Numbered from the stretch's first letter, positions 46,320 through 60,020 are shown. The stretch: 64,000 nt of DNA from Rallus limicola (GCA_022605955.1 JAKCOZ010000007.1:14017501-14081500), one strand, 5' to 3'. Made by a program: numbers and translations. Notes: generated from the sequence alone by a model not told the origin.

Positions 46320-46850
46320 GTGGTCCATGTCCACAGCCTGTCCCCAACAAGACAACAGGAGATGCTGTTTGGAGAAAGGCCTGCAAGCCCAGCCACATTC
46401 AGTGGTGCTTTTTCCTTTACATTTCCCAACAACCCCAGTTGTAACATGCAGGATGCTTGGGGGAATGTCCCTGCCTCTTCCCTTCAGGACACTTTTACAG
46501 AGCTCTTTCCTACAAATTTGTCTAACCCATTTTTGAACCTGCTGCCCCCATCTGCCTCCACTGCCTCTTATGGCAGCGATTTCCTAAAGTTTCCTACATG
46601 CTGCTCAAAGAAATATTTTACCTGTTTTAAACACATTTTCTAATTGTTTCAATAAGTTTCCTTCTACTGCTGCAGAAGTGGTGATTAACAATTTCACCTT
46701 CATCACATGCCCTTTATCCACTGTCTCTGTGATGATCTCAAAGCACATTCCTTTCAGCCTTCTCCCCTTCAGCCTGAAGAGACACAATCTGTTTCCTGTC
46801 TCTCCTTGTAAGATATCACAGGTTTTGATCAAATATACTTGCACTAAAAC
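46320..46850 (-). mobile_element. Very old CR1-lineage LINE 3' end, minus strand
   Basis: In plus-strand order the segment has GTCCATG, CCTGTCCCCAACA, GAGATGCTGTTTGGAGAAAG, AATTTGTCTAACCCATTTTT, TGAACC, AAAGAAATATTTTACCTGTT and CTTCAGCCTGAAGAGACAC. This is the order found in minus-oriented ancient CR1 copies of turtles and other sauropsids (GTCCATCTAG, AATTTGTCTAATCCCTTTTT, GAACC, AAATATTTCCTTTTGTTTG, AAGCTGAAAAGTCC), recalled from memory. ORF2 is unreadable. It is much more diverged than the other CR1 copies and likely predates modern birds. Confidence 0.65.
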
Positions 46851-48384
46851 AGAAGCTATTAGGCCTAGTCTCAAGGTGAATTTCATAACAGTATAGCTAG
46901 TGGATTTAATTATTATGCCAATGAAGACATTACTTTAGTGCCTGTGACCTGAGCCTGCAATCCCTTTTCCTCAATGGTAATATCTGGAGGTAAAAGGATG
47001 GTCAGGGCCAATTGGCTTCTGATAGCATTAACAATAGCTACCAGTTCCTAAAGAGGAATTGTTCTCATAGCTGTTCTCTACTCATTTTTGCAGGCAGAGC
47101 ATGCTCAGTGCAAAGACTAAGCTTTTCTGTGCTTTAAGCATAGCTTCACATGAAAAAAAATCCCAAACAAAAAACACATAGCCTTAAAATACTACTTAAA
47201 GAATTAGATGGTACTAAAGGAGAAGGTGATAAAGATTTTCTGCCAAACTCACAGCTGGTATCACTGAGCACTGCTATTGCCCTAGCTTCTTCTTCAGTAT
47301 ACAATAGTTGAAAGACTTCAATATATTTGTCAGGTACCACTGTGCTTATATGGAGTTATAAGGCAACCGTTACGTAGCTTATGATCTCAGCTAGGGTAAA
47401 CTACAGACCAGCCAGAGAATAATTTACTAAGATTGAAGTTAGTGATGTCTTGTGTTTTGATCATACGCTAAAATTCTATTAGATCCCAATCTAAGAAACA
47501 GATTTCTCTGCCCTCTCTCTCTTTCCAACCGCGGGTCCACCGAATGGTCCTGTTTTCTGCAAACAAGACAAAACAAGGAAATGAGCTATCATCCCTGCCT
47601 TTCAGTGCAGCACGTCCGCTGTCCTCTTGACAGGTAAATCTTGTGAATGTGTTCACCAGGCCTGTGATGTTATTGTTTCACATTCCTCTTGTCACAACAT
47701 GTGATCACAAGTGAATCTGAGATACTTCGGAGCAGTACAATAAAAGACCCTGTTTGTTTGCTGCTGTACTGTCAGATAGAATATTTTAGCACCTGATAGC
47801 ACTGCATAGATTAGGCTTGAGAGGATGTCCATTCCCAACTAAAACAATGGTAATCTACATATTTTCTGTTGGTGGCTTCTCCTTGCACCCTGTACTTGAC
47901 TCACTTCTAACCGAGAAGGCATTGTATGGGTGCTGCATGTATAACCAGGAAGGAGAGTGGATTGAGGATTAGCTTTGCTTTCATCCCAAACTTTTTAGAG
48001 GACCAGCAAGCTAAATTAGGGCGAGAATTCATACTAAAAGCTTTGAAGTACTTGTCAGTAAACAGAAGTTTGATATATCAGTCCCTCATTAGAAAATGTT
48101 TTGCCTTTCATTGATGTATCTCCTTAACTAAATCTATTGCTTTTTATTAACTAGGTTTTTCTTGAGATGTGGAAGAAGGTATTTCAAAGAATGAAGAATT
48201 ATCAATGTTATTTGCATGCTGAGACAAATGAGTTCTCTGAAATGTCACCTGGAAAATGTTTTTCAACTGTGGACTATATCTAGTGCTTTCTTTCTTTCTT
48301 TCTTTCTTTTTTTTAATGACACCATAAATAATTTCTATGGTTTATTTTTCAAAAAAACCATACATATGTCCATAACAGCATCTG
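46851..48384. other. Non-coding spacer between two ancient CR1 relics
   Basis: No gene is recognised. A (TTTC)n tract (48287-48314) lies at its right end. Confidence 0.5.
48287..48314. repeat. (TTTC)n microsatellite
   Basis: Five to six TTTC units pass into a short T-run, about 70 bp left of the ancient CR1 relic. Confidence 0.88.
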
Positions 48385-48645
48385 TTCTAGGTCAGACCAA
48401 GGTCTGCGTACCGGAGTACCCCATTTCTGGCAGGGTCCAAGAGCAGATGCCTAAGGGGAACTATAAGAACAGGGGGAGCGTATATCTTATTTTCCTGAAT
48501 GCTCTTCCAGCCTTCAAACATTCGAAGCTCTGGGATTTCCTGACATGGATGAGGTTTCTCTGTAGGTAGTAACTCATTATGAATTGTTCTTCCTCTGGGT
48601 TTCCCAGGCTCCCCTTGAACTTGTGTAAGTGACATCCACCCAGAG
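48385..48645 (-). mobile_element. Second very old CR1-lineage LINE 3' end, minus strand
   Basis: In plus-strand order: GGTCAGACCAAGGTCTGCGT, CTGGCAGGGTCCAAGAGCAG, ATGCCTAAGGGGAACTATAA, GAACAGGG, then GTAGGTAGTAACTC and CCCTTGAACTTGTGTAAGTG, ACATCCACC. This parallels the 3' UTR of ancient sauropsid CR1 copies in minus orientation (GATCAGACCAAAGGTCC, CAGATGCTTAGAGGAAG, TATAAGAACAGGG, AGTAGTAACTC, TTGAACCCATGTAAG, GCATCCAC), recalled from memory. Like the 46320 copy it carries its own 3' end, so they are two separate insertions. Confidence 0.65.
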
Positions 48646-51600
48646 AAACTTTGCAATTTCAACATATTTGAAGGGTTAATTGGCTCAAAAATTTGTCTGA
48701 TTTTCCCCAGTTACACCACAGCTCAATAGTACAAGGCTATTAAATCTCTGTGCAGACCTTGACTGTCTCATAGCCTTACTGCTGTGATGACAGCATTGCA
48801 ACTACAAATTAAACTATATTCTCAAATCTCTTTCCTAACGGTATTTAAAGCTGTTCATGCTATCTATTTAAGAGCAGGGACAATTTTCACACTACCAAGC
48901 TTTAGGCATCTAATTAAGGCTTCTTACTTGCTAGCTAATCTCCTTAGACTTGCTTTATATTCAGGGAGAGGGCTTCTGATACAGAATTATGTAAATTAGC
49001 ACTGTAATGCAGTGTTCTGAATTGTCCTCTGGAGCATCCAGTCTACTTCTGCAAAGGGAATTTATGGAGAGTAGCTGAAGGACTTCAGGTTGCTCGGTGT
49101 GAATGCTTCCACCTATGACAACAAGATACAATGGTTTGACTAAAATTGAACTATATATTTTCCAACCATACATGGAGAGACAATTTTAGATAAGCAGAAT
49201 AATCCTGAAAGTTCTAAACACAAATACACCCAGATTAATATTATCATGCTTATAAAACACAAGATGAAATTTCTGGGGAACCTCAAGAGATCAGAAGCTT
49301 GCATTGATAACTGTTACATGTAGAGATATTGCATAAAATAGCACAAAAATAATTTTAAAATATTACAAAGAGTCATATATCTTCACTGTCTTCTGTAGAA
49401 CATTCACAGATTAAGAAGGTAAGAGGAAAAATTTATAGAGGGAATATTTTTTATTAGGACAACTAAAGATACTGAAATAAACAAACGATCTTTCAGACAC
49501 AAAGTTTTGAAGAGAAGTCACATATACACCTGGTATCTTGTTTGTTTTCTGCCTATAAATTCGTCCAGTTTTAGTAGGGACCCTAGTTATCTCTACAGAG
49601 GTTTATGATTCCATTTCCCTTTCTCTAGCCCTTTTCTCTGTAACCTGCCTGTTTTCTAATTAATTTCTAATTTCTGTGCTCTGGTTAGTTAAGCTCATTC
49701 ATTCCAGCACAGTGAACTAAAACACATCCCTAACGCCCAGCCTTTGTCATTGGCTGGACACTAAAAAAGGCCCTAGGGCTGTGTTAAAAGGGAAATTTAC
49801 TTTTTCAGAAACTTCTGAAGCTCAATAGTCCTTCTATGGCCAGAGATAACTGAGACTGATAGGTGTCTAAATCAGGGCAGTGAATCTCCCTCTGCTACAA
49901 GAAACCTTGGTGTAGATAACTACCCTTAGGTGACTAAATTTTGATGAGCTGGATCCCACTCCTTAAGAGCAGGCACCTGGCCTCAGTCACCCTAGGCATC
50001 TGTGGTACTTGAAAATTCATCCACTAAGAAAACAAGTAATTTTTCCTTCAGTAAAACTGGTTATTAGATAAATAGAAGCTAGAATTAGCTGACAAAGCTG
50101 TCTAGTCCTTTTAGGGCATATTTGAATACAGTTTTACGATTAGTGATTGTATCAGAAGGATAAATGAATTCAGTGCTGTTAAAGCGGTGTCCTTTAGGGG
50201 CAGTCATATACCAACATTCACTTTTAACAGAAATAAGGAGAAATATCTGCATGTCTGAGCTTTTTTGAGAAAAGGAATAAATGCCAATGACTCTTGTTCA
50301 AAAGAGCATGGTGATTTCTAATTGTTATTTCAATTCTGTTAGTAATTCATCCCTGATTAACTAATGAAATTAAACATCAGTACAGTGGGGAGCAGCCTTT
50401 ATTCTTAATGTGTAAAAGCCATAATTTTGAAATTCAGAATAGAACAGAATAATCTATAATTTTGAAATTAAAAACCTGACACTTTGGAAATGACATAATT
50501 TTTTAGAAGTTGGCAGCTGTCTTCAGAGGTAATATCCATACATCTTTTTTAAACAGAAATAGTCTCTGCATAGGTATTTTACGCAGAATTTGAAATTCCA
50601 GGGTTTGAAAAAGCAACCAAATATCATGAAAGTATAACTAAAAATTATATTCTGCTTTCAGTTCATCTTGGGAGAGAGTTTTTGCTGACACTTCTTCCTT
50701 AAGTCCTCATCTTCTTTCTCTAAACGCACTAATGATTTGAGTTTAGGGATGCTGAAGGATAATACCTTTGTAAGACAGACCTGCTGGTCTGGGACACATA
50801 TTAGTAATCCCAAATTTCAAAAGATAAGAACTGCTCATAACAATGGATAAACAGTGAATTTAATACCAGTCATACTTACATTCAAACTAATGTGCTGCTC
50901 TCAGCTTGGACAATAGAATATTTTTCCCTCAAAATTTCAATTTCATTAACTCCTAATATGTTCTCATAGTTGCATTAATTTTTATTAAACAGAAGCCATA
51001 TGCTTATCACTAGTACTATCACTGTTAACACAGGAAGAAAGCCTTGTGAGGTTAAAGATATAATTTTGTATAAAGACAAACTTCTGAGCCATTTGGATTT
51101 AAAACTGAAGTGCAGAACTCCTCACTTCTGGTCAGAATTCTTGCTGAAGCACGAATGTTACAAGTGTTAGACTCTTTTGGAAGCATAAGTTCATTTTCCT
51201 GTTATTCTGTGGCTGAATTGCCACCTGAGTCAGGAAAGAAATTATTTCTAGGATGGAAATACAGCTGAAGTTGTTGATAATCAAGATGTTCAGCTGTTTT
51301 ACTGTGGCTGGCAGCCAAGGACTAAAAGACCTCTGCAGAAAAAAAAAAAAAAAAAAAAAAGAGTTAGCAAACTTACACAGCTAGAGAAAAGAAAGAAGAA
51401 AGTTTCCAAAGACCTTAGAACATGTGCACATTTGACTATTTTTACAAAATATACTGCCCAAAATTTCTTTCCATACAGTCTAAGGCTTTTTGTGGGGTGG
51501 AGGCCAGAACTGGGTTCTTTAGGAGACAGTCACACAATCTGCTTTCAAGCACCTGCTCTGAGCAGTCCTTGGAAGGAGCCCATTATATAAGGAGCTGTCA

Positions 51601-52684
51601 TCAACAACTTAATTCAAGGACTGAAGTAGGTTACATGAAAATGCGTGTTATGTCCCTGTAAGTTTGGGCTGGCCTTACTATATAACAGCAAGAAGCACAT
51701 CTAGCCTGGAGCAAAAATTCTGATCTTGTGCAAGAGAGGAAAATTTGGACATTTTTTATTACATTTTGAAAACAAAACCAAGTATTAGTCAAGTCCCCAT
51801 TTTTATTTCTATTGTGAAATATTGTTGAAATACTGAACTACTTGATGAAGTATCTGAAGAGAAAGGCATCAAAGTTCTCATGAGATCAAATTAGTTAATT
51901 TTATGAAAATACAGTGACATTCTTGTGAAATGCATAAATCTGTATATTCCCTCTCAAGTGACATACATTTTTCTAAACAGCTGTTGATAAAAGTTACTGC
52001 CACATTTCTTTTTTACTGAACCACAGAACACAGTATAATTCATTAAAAAGTGACAGTCATTCTTTATAGATAATTTAAATAATGCAGATAGTGTGATAAT
52101 TAAATGAACAGCAAATCCCAGGGGTTTGAAAGATATATGAATTCTGCTGCCTCTGAAAGGCAACTTTATGTTGAAAGCAACAAGGAAGGGACTTTCCCTT
52201 GGGTATATTATTCTATAAATGGATCTTCAGACTTTCTGTAACTCTCTGTTCAGACCATAAAACCTGAATTTATGAGTACCACTATGGTGGGTTTGTTGGA
52301 CTATTGATTTGCTTCAGTTTGTCCCTAGTGCAAATTAAGAACTGCATTGTCCAACTTGCTTTTGTTGTACTTTGCATATTAAGAAAATATAGAGGAGTTA
52401 ATTGTTTCATTTTCATTAATGAAATCTTACACTAGACATTAAAGCCACTGAAATATGACCTGCTCATCCTGGCAACTGTTCATGTAGTATTTTGAAATGG
52501 TGTCATAAGTCTTGCACGTTCATATGTTTAGTGAGGTGACTTTCCTTCATATAGCAAAACCCCTCTTGTGAACCTTATCTGAGAGTTATCTGAAATAATC
52601 AGGTGTTTATTTTCTTCATAACTTGCAATCAAATTGTACTGAAGTGATTTTATCCCATTCTCATTATTTTAATGATGATCAAAG
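48646..52684. other. AT-rich non-coding stretch
   Basis: No gene is recognised. Direct repeats of ATAATTTTGAAATT at 50421-50434 and 50456-50469 and an A-run (51339-51360) are visible. Frames are short. Confidence 0.55.
51339..51360 (+). repeat. Poly-A tract, 22 A
   Basis: Twenty-two A residues follow CTCTGCAG. There is no polyadenylation signal just upstream and no flanking duplication, so a processed pseudogene is not supported. Confidence 0.88.
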
Positions 52685-52790
52685 AAAGAATCACAGAATC
52701 GTAGGGGTTGGAAGGGACCTCCAGAGATCAAGTCCAACCCCCCTGCCCAAGCAGGTTCCTTAGGACAGGCTGCCCAGATCTTGATTCTTT
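52685..52790 (-). mobile_element. Short CR1 3' tail flanked by a 9-bp inverted repeat
   Basis: On the minus strand, about 90 bp of CR1 3' end: CTAAGGAACCTGCTTGGGCA, GGGGGGTTGGACTTGATC, GGTCCCTTCCAACCCC and the ACGATTCTGTGATTC tail. It lies between AAAGAATCA (52685-52693, partly the tail itself) and TGATTCTTT (52782-52790), a perfect inverted pair probably arising by chance. Confidence 0.9.
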
Positions 52791-54524
52791 TTTAAGCAAA
52801 GTTTGTAGCATGGTCCTTAGTTTTGTCTGACAGACTGTACTCTTTCATTGCACTACTCTTAACAATTTCACAACTTCTGTGACAAAACAATTTCAGACAG
52901 AAAGGCAGTCAGAACTAACGCTTGGCTGACTAAAACTTTGACACAGACATGCCAGTGAGTCTAGGTGAAGAATTCATGGCCCTACATCACCTGTTCTGAC
53001 CCTGCAGCAGGTTACCACTTCCCCCCTGTTAAATGGAATACACAGGTATATCATACCCACTCCAGCACAAAATCAGGCTGTGTTGTTTGAAGCTGTATTT
53101 CCCAGAAGAGCCGTGGGGGCTGCAGCCCCTGCCTGCATTAGCACCACTTACTGCAAGCATGTGTTGCTAGTCCTGTGAGTTGGGACTGGTGGCAGGGCTG
53201 TGTGAACCCATCACCACTGCAGCATAAGCCACCCCTGAGGAACCTCACAGATGCCTAAATGTAACTTATCTACTCATAATGATGTGCAATGAAAGCATTA
53301 GCTTCCCCTTATCTTTTTTTTAATAGGCCATATAGTGCTGTATTAAAATGTACTTTTTCATGTGCCTTTTAAGAAGGAAACGTTTTTCTCCATCTATTTT
53401 TGCTCAAACTTCTATGTAATGTTTCTATTCAATGCTTTCAAATGAATAAAAATCTGATAGTAAAAGAAACCTTTATGTTTAATGGCAGGGGGTAAGAAAA
53501 GGAGAGGGTGGAAATCAATCTTTCCTGAAAACATAACAGAGCAATAAAGGATACCCACTCTTGAGCGCTGCTGGCTGCTTTATGATTTTTTTCTCAGTTC
53601 AAACAAAGCTGTATTCAAAACAAGGATAAACATATCAATGCTAATTTTATATAAGACTCTTCCTTGTATAGTAATTTCACCTATTCTATTCATATAGCAA
53701 AGAGCAGGATTTCTTTGATCTCTTCCTGCCATCTATGTTTTGCCATTTAGGCTACTACTTAATGTCTTTTGTTCTGGTATATATTTGCTAAAAGTGATAG
53801 ATCATTCTGTTTATAATCTACATAACTGTCTATATTTCTGCCAGATGTCAGCTACCATTCTTTCCTGTTAAAGTTCTCAGGAATATATCACAGTAAATAA
53901 CTCAGTACCAAACAACAAAAAAAAAGGGGATGATGCCTTGGGTTCCCATGTGAAAATCTCGGTATGAATGGGGAATATTTAAGCTTCACTCATAATTATG
54001 TACTAAGAAAATAAGAAAAAAAAAGTGGCTTACATGGAGCAAGATTTCTCCTGCGGTGATCACACTGGTCTCATCAAGTAGATGAGTTGAGGTTTTAATA
54101 CTTAGGATCATGAGATGTGGGCCACAGGTCTGCTATTGCTGGCTGGAATGAGAGATGATACTTTCATGAATGGCTTGCTCACTTGTTTCCTTACTTACCT
54201 ACTTGCTTAGACATCAGAGGAGGGTGTGACTGACAGCTGCTTTTTTACCAAGAGATTTCAGCTGCAGCATTCACCATTCTACACTCAGTACTACTTTATG
54301 GTACTCAAATCCCTATTTCTGCCTCATTCAGCATAGGAAAAGCAGTAATCTGCCTTTCTTTTCATTGGGGTGAAAGTAGGGGATGAATGACAAAAAAGAG
54401 ATCCATGACTTCATCAATTGAATCAGGAGAAATTTTTTCTAATTGAACTGCCCTCTGCTTATTTAATATTTGTTATGGCTTATCAAAATATCATTACAGT
54501 CTTTTAAAATTTTATTAAAGAACC

Positions 54525-54543
54525 CACAAACAAACAAACAAAA
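54525..54543. repeat. (CAAA)n microsatellite
   Basis: Four to five CAAA units followed by an A-run. Confidence 0.82.
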
Positions 54544-57500
54544 AACACTACGAAAAACAATCCTTTTTCTAGTACCTGTCCACCCAAATAGTGGCCCATT
54601 TCAGATGGATGGTGATTGTCTGTGTCATACCCACCCATGGACATGGGGCCATGAAACATGGTGCATGTTCAACACTTTGCTAAAATTATTTTTGCTTAGG
54701 GCACGAATCTCATGCCTGTTTTTTCAGCTGTCTGTGACTATCTGTGATCTGCACCAGCTATTTACTGGCTTCCAATCTCAGTTTTAAGATGTTAAGTTGA
54801 ACAGCTCCACATGGCCTACCTTCCTAAAAGTCCTTGTGTACTATTACAACAGGTCAGGTCAGTTCAGTCTGGACTATCAGGAAGGGACCAGTTACCACTG
54901 GACTTTTCTGTAAGAACCTCTCAGTGAAATGAGTCCTTTTCTTACCCCCCAATACTTTGCAATAGTGAAATATGATGGTCTTTGGCATGTTGTGAAAGCA
55001 GTGTTTTTGAAGAGGTGACAAAAATGTTAGTTCAGGGTGCAGACAGGAGGAGTAGGCCATGGGTTGAGTAAGAAGCTGGAAGAATTTGGTGCAGTTCCTT
55101 CTCTTTTCAAAAAGCATCCTTGCAGAGAGTTAGAGTGGTTATTCTTTAGGTACCTCACCATTCACACTGAACCTTGGTCTGTCCTTGAGCGGGGAGGGTG
55201 GGTGGCATGGTGGATGTCAGAATGATATATAGCAACATCATTTTCATTTCTTCATGGAAAGCTTGTGAATGCTGGTGTTTATTTTGGTATTAGAGTTAGT
55301 TTCCAATATGTCAACATCCTTGCACTTTTCTCAAGTGCTGAATTTCACTTCAATTAAAAACACAAAGCGACCTGGTGACAAAAGCATTTAAAATCAGATT
55401 AAAGCACCCTTTTGCTTAGAAATAGCCAGCAGGCATGGGAGATGGTGTTACAGCCTCAAGTAGTGCATAGTGGGATGAAGAAATGCCTGGAGGAATTTTG
55501 TGGCTTCAGATCATTATCTGCTAAGTCTCCTGAAAGCTCCTTAAAATTCCAAACCAAACTCTAATGGCAAACAACATACCCACTAAATCCTTCACCATAC
55601 AGTTTTATACCTGCTGTTCAGCCCACTTCAGTCTTCAAGCAGAAGGAAAGGGAATCCAATCCATAGTAAACTAGAGGAGAGCAGAAGCCCCTCTGGGAAT
55701 GGAAGATCATTCAGCATTTCATACTTCCTGGAAAAGCTCAGCTTTATGGGTTGCAGTAGACTTAGGTGGACTGACACCTACAGAGGTTAGCACCTGTGGC
55801 CAGGTAGAGGAAGGGATGTACGCCTGCACCTCAGCCTTTCTCATTCATAGTAGACTTCTCAGGCTTTTCAGAGAGGATGTGCTATAAACTGGGATTACTA
55901 AAGGGTGGGTACATGCTCTGGGGATAGTAATCTCTCACAGACAGACAGGAGAGGAAAACTGTTGTATCTTAAATTGCTTCCCACAGTATCTGCTAGAGCA
56001 CCTCTGACAGAGTCTTTAACAGGGGAATTACAATGCTTGATCCAGCTGTTCAGATTTTTTTTAAATTACATTTTTAGTTGAGATTTCTTGTGAAGTCATA
56101 TTTTTCAAACCATTTCTGTAATGGCACACAAGAGGAAGCAGGTAAATAGTTGTATCTGGTCTGCAAATGTCTTTTTATGAAAGAAATCCAATAGCTATGA
56201 TTCAAAACATGAAAATCAGCTTTTGTTTGACTTTTAGGAAGACAACAGACAAGAATGAGAATATCAGGGAGGAGCCCATAGTTACTGGACTAAAGAATTT
56301 ATGCAATGAAACCTATTTCCATTTATGTAAACTTCTTTATTAAGATGTTTCTGGAGTATCCTTCAAACAACATAATATTGCTCCTTTTCAACAAGGTCAG
56401 TTCATTTGTCCTCCAGCTTGGTCACCTGAATTTCATTTCACTGTCCCATTTCTAATCAGATATTACAGTGCATGCTCTACAGTAACTGTTGCTGGATGTA
56501 ATCGTATGAAAAATGTCTTTCAGCCATCTACTTGGAAAGGAAAAAGGATGTGCTTGTGGGCCACAATACTGAGAAGGACTGTCTGCTTAGCAAATTAGGC
56601 ATAGGCTGGATTTGTACAGAAGATGTATGTCTATCTGTAGTCTAGGACCCTGCTACCTGTACAAAGGGGAAAAGCACCTGCAGAGGGCAGGTAAAGCAGT
56701 CAGATTTAATTTAAGGAAAGAAAAATTAGACTAAAATGGATGTCTTTGAGCCTATTGCTTAATGTAAACAAAATGTCATTACTTTCATTATACATTATCT
56801 TTAGCTTTATATAGCTTCTGCATACATGGAGAGAGCTGCATGCATCACAAATGATAGCTGGCAGAGCTTTTTAAAAGCCTTGTTAGCTCTGACTTGCAGG
56901 ATTTGTGGATACACTTTCAGGTAATTTATTTTGGTCCGCTCTTAAAGCGTACTTTGATGTTCAAGTAAGTGTAAAAATTCAGTGTGAGCTTTAGGTGGAC
57001 CAACCCGATTTTGCATCAGTTCCGACTTAATAAAAATCTCCAGATCATGCCAGAAAATTGCCCTTGTTTTGCAAAAAACCTGATGTAAAATTGGGCCAGG
57101 TTTTGTCAGGCTCCACTAACTCGTCCATTATGGCCGTGCCACACAACAATGTTGCACAAGCTTGTTGCTAATGGCAGCCACAAAGAATTGCCTTGCCATG
57201 ATCCAAATTCTTCTCCCTGTTACTTCTGTGCAGGCACAGTTAAGGTAATGGAATCACTTGATTATAAAACATATAGAATTTAGCTCTACGTGTACTCCTC
57301 CTGAGCACGTTTAGAAACCTAAAAAGTCATTTGTAAGTTAAAGCTACCTCCAGTCTGTTTCTTTTGCCCCAGCGGTACTTATTCAACCCAGGAGAGGTCT
57401 CACTGACCTTGGCAGATAGGTATGTAGGTAGGTAATATATTTTTACAAAAGTGAACTTCTTTTCACCTTTCTCCAACGGGATTAAGCTTTGCCTCTTAAA

Positions 57501-58639
57501 AGGGGTGGAAATATACAGCATTTAAGATGCATTTTCAGCCCAAGTACCGATTTTTTCTTTACTTTTAAAGATGCATAGTTAAATCTAGAGCTAGTGGCCA
57601 ACTTTTGCACAGAACAACTTTAGAAAAGGCTGACTTTTAAAACCAGGGGAACGTGCAAAATCCTATGAAATTCACAGCAGGACCAAGAAAGACACTCCAG
57701 GCTCGTTGGTGTCTGTTGAAGAAGGCAGTATGAAGAATAAATGTAGTCTAGGACAAATCTTAGCACTGTCTGATCCAGCATCACAATTACTGCCTCTGAT
57801 CTTCATCTGCCCTCTCCTCCTACTCTGTGTCAGCTATTCTTGAAGATGGTTTCTTTCAGCATCAGTTGTTTTTTAGAGATGATATCTCAAAACTACTAAA
57901 GGTTAAATTGCCAGAATGCCTTCAACCCCCCTCCCCAAAATAGGTGCAGAGCAGTTAATGAACTTTTACCTCACTAGGTAAAATAGCAAATGGATGAACA
58001 TCTTAGCAGGCAGTGTTCAAAAACAGTGTTTTGCTGTTTGTCTCTCTCATTTTTGAAGGAAGAATGTAAAATGTCTTTATTTCACTACAGGGTGGGACAG
58101 GGAGAAAACATAAACCCCTCATTTCATCACTTTTCATCTGACTTCAGCTGGGCTTCAAAACCTGGTTTGAAAACCTTTGATGGTGTAATACAGAGCAACA
58201 ACCCTGGACATTTCCCTGTATGCAGCTCTTTTACAAGCCAAACTTTGCAAGTGCTTTCCCTTTCTACTTAACTGGCTCTCTGACCTTTATGCCATCAGGC
58301 AGAATATTGCCAAGCAGGTGGTGTTTGGAAACATACCAGTGTGGACTAAACCGCTGAGATTCAGCTCTGGCTCCATGCATCAAAACCAGCATTCAAGCCG
58401 TTTCCTTTGGTGTGCCCAGGGTCAAGCTGAATTGCTATAAACAAACTGGTCTGCATCCCAGAAGAAATGTTTACGTGAAATAGTACTTTCCCTGTTGCCT
58501 TCCCCTCCTTCCCTCTTTTCCTCACAAAGCTCCTGGAAGCAAAAGGCAAACACAGCAAAGGAGGATTTATTTTTCCCCCCCCCAGTAAGTTTAAAGGGAC
58601 AGTAGCTGGGATTTTGCTCTTGGAGCTGTTTATCTTTGG

Positions 58640-58900
58640 AAAACAGCGCAGTTGTTACACAGCCTAAATACAAGAGGCTGCTGCTCCCTTTGCTGTTCGG
58701 TCCTCTCTCAGGCCTGATAGTGCTTCCTTCCTGACCTCTCATGGCTTCCTGCCTCTGGCCTTATCGCGGCAGAAAACTTGACGCTGTACTGGCTGCACCG
58801 CTTGGAATGCGTTTAAATTCTGTAAAGGGAAATATCCTTACCCTTGCCTTTGCAAACAGCTAGCATCTGCCCATCGCTCCGAAATTTCACACTGGTACTT
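58640..58900. promoter_or_regulatory. CpG-retaining patch, candidate conserved element
   Basis: Nine CG dinucleotides in about 260 bp, including TTATCGCGGC, lie in an otherwise CG-poor AT-rich region. There is no supported ORF. Constraint is inferred from composition alone. Confidence 0.22.
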
Positions 58901-60020
58901 GTAGTTTTTCCCTTCTAGATATGTTATTTGGAAATGACTTTTTAAAAAAAGAAATAAGCCTCTCTCATTTCTTTTAGGTTCGCTTTTCTGCAAGCTGAGA
59001 ATCCACACACACCCCCCCTCCAGGATGCTAACATCAACATTGCAATAACTTTAACCACCCTGTGTCAGCTAAGATCAGTTAAGGATATGTCTCCTTGACT
59101 TAAACACTAAAAGGATATTGCAGGAGTCCGGTACATAAAAGATATTGAGCTGGTGCATCAAAATCCAGTGTGACTGCACCCCCAGTGCAGTAACAGAATT
59201 CTCCACTTGCAATACTGCTTTCATATGAATCCAAACATGAAAACCCAAAAGCCTTTTTACCTCATACGACCGTAGGCATGTCAAAACAATGATTCTGCTG
59301 GCTTAAATTGACCAGCCCCAGCTGTGGGGAATAATTATTTGAAATTTAAATGCTGAATTTCCTAAGGAGAAGAGTGTAGTTCCCCTCATACTCTGCCCAA
59401 TTAGCCTCAGAGCCATGTGAAACAAGTTAGCAGCATCCAAGTATAAGAATATTGTTCACATACTCTTAAGGAGAAAAATGTTTTCTACAAAACTTCTCAT
59501 GCATGTAGAGACCATTTTATTATCATATTTTAGGGTCAGAGGCAACTATTAATGATAATTAAGCCAAACTCTGACATTCACAGACCTTAAACATCATCAG
59601 CTTTCAATCTGGTTACAATAATAAATAATTCAGGACATCACCATGTCACATACTCCAATGAGCAAATTAGGGAAGCATTCTGATTATGTTGAGTTCCATC
59701 AATTGTCAATCATTGGAACATCTTGTGGTTTTTATAGTACATTAAAGCATTGGTTACCCTCCAAACTGTATTCCTTTTGTACATATCTGTAGTTAAAATA
59801 CTTCACTGTCTCTTGGAAAAATTCAATAGATCCTTTTGTAGTTCCTTTCTTCAAGGCCTAGTTTCCAATCTCAAATTATTCCTGTACTTTTAAAAATTAT
59901 GTCCAAATATCTAATACATTTTATTCAAGTGTAATCATCAGAACTGGACACAATAAGTGAATAATTATTTCCCTAATACCATATACAGAGGAGATATAGC
60001 AACTTTATTCTTAATACTCT

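Larger units (their letters stand above)
52791..60020. other. AT-rich non-coding stretch
   Basis: No gene or young transposon is recognised over about 7 kb. It contains a (CAAA)n patch (54525-54543), a GGTA/TAGG low-complexity patch (57417-57434), a C-run (58575-58583) and CpG-retaining DNA near 58640-58900. Confidence 0.55.

Noticed and set aside
51240..51360. Processed pseudogene ending in A22
   Set aside because: There is no AATAAA upstream, no flanking duplication and no recognisable transcript body; avian CR1 machinery rarely makes poly-A retrocopies.
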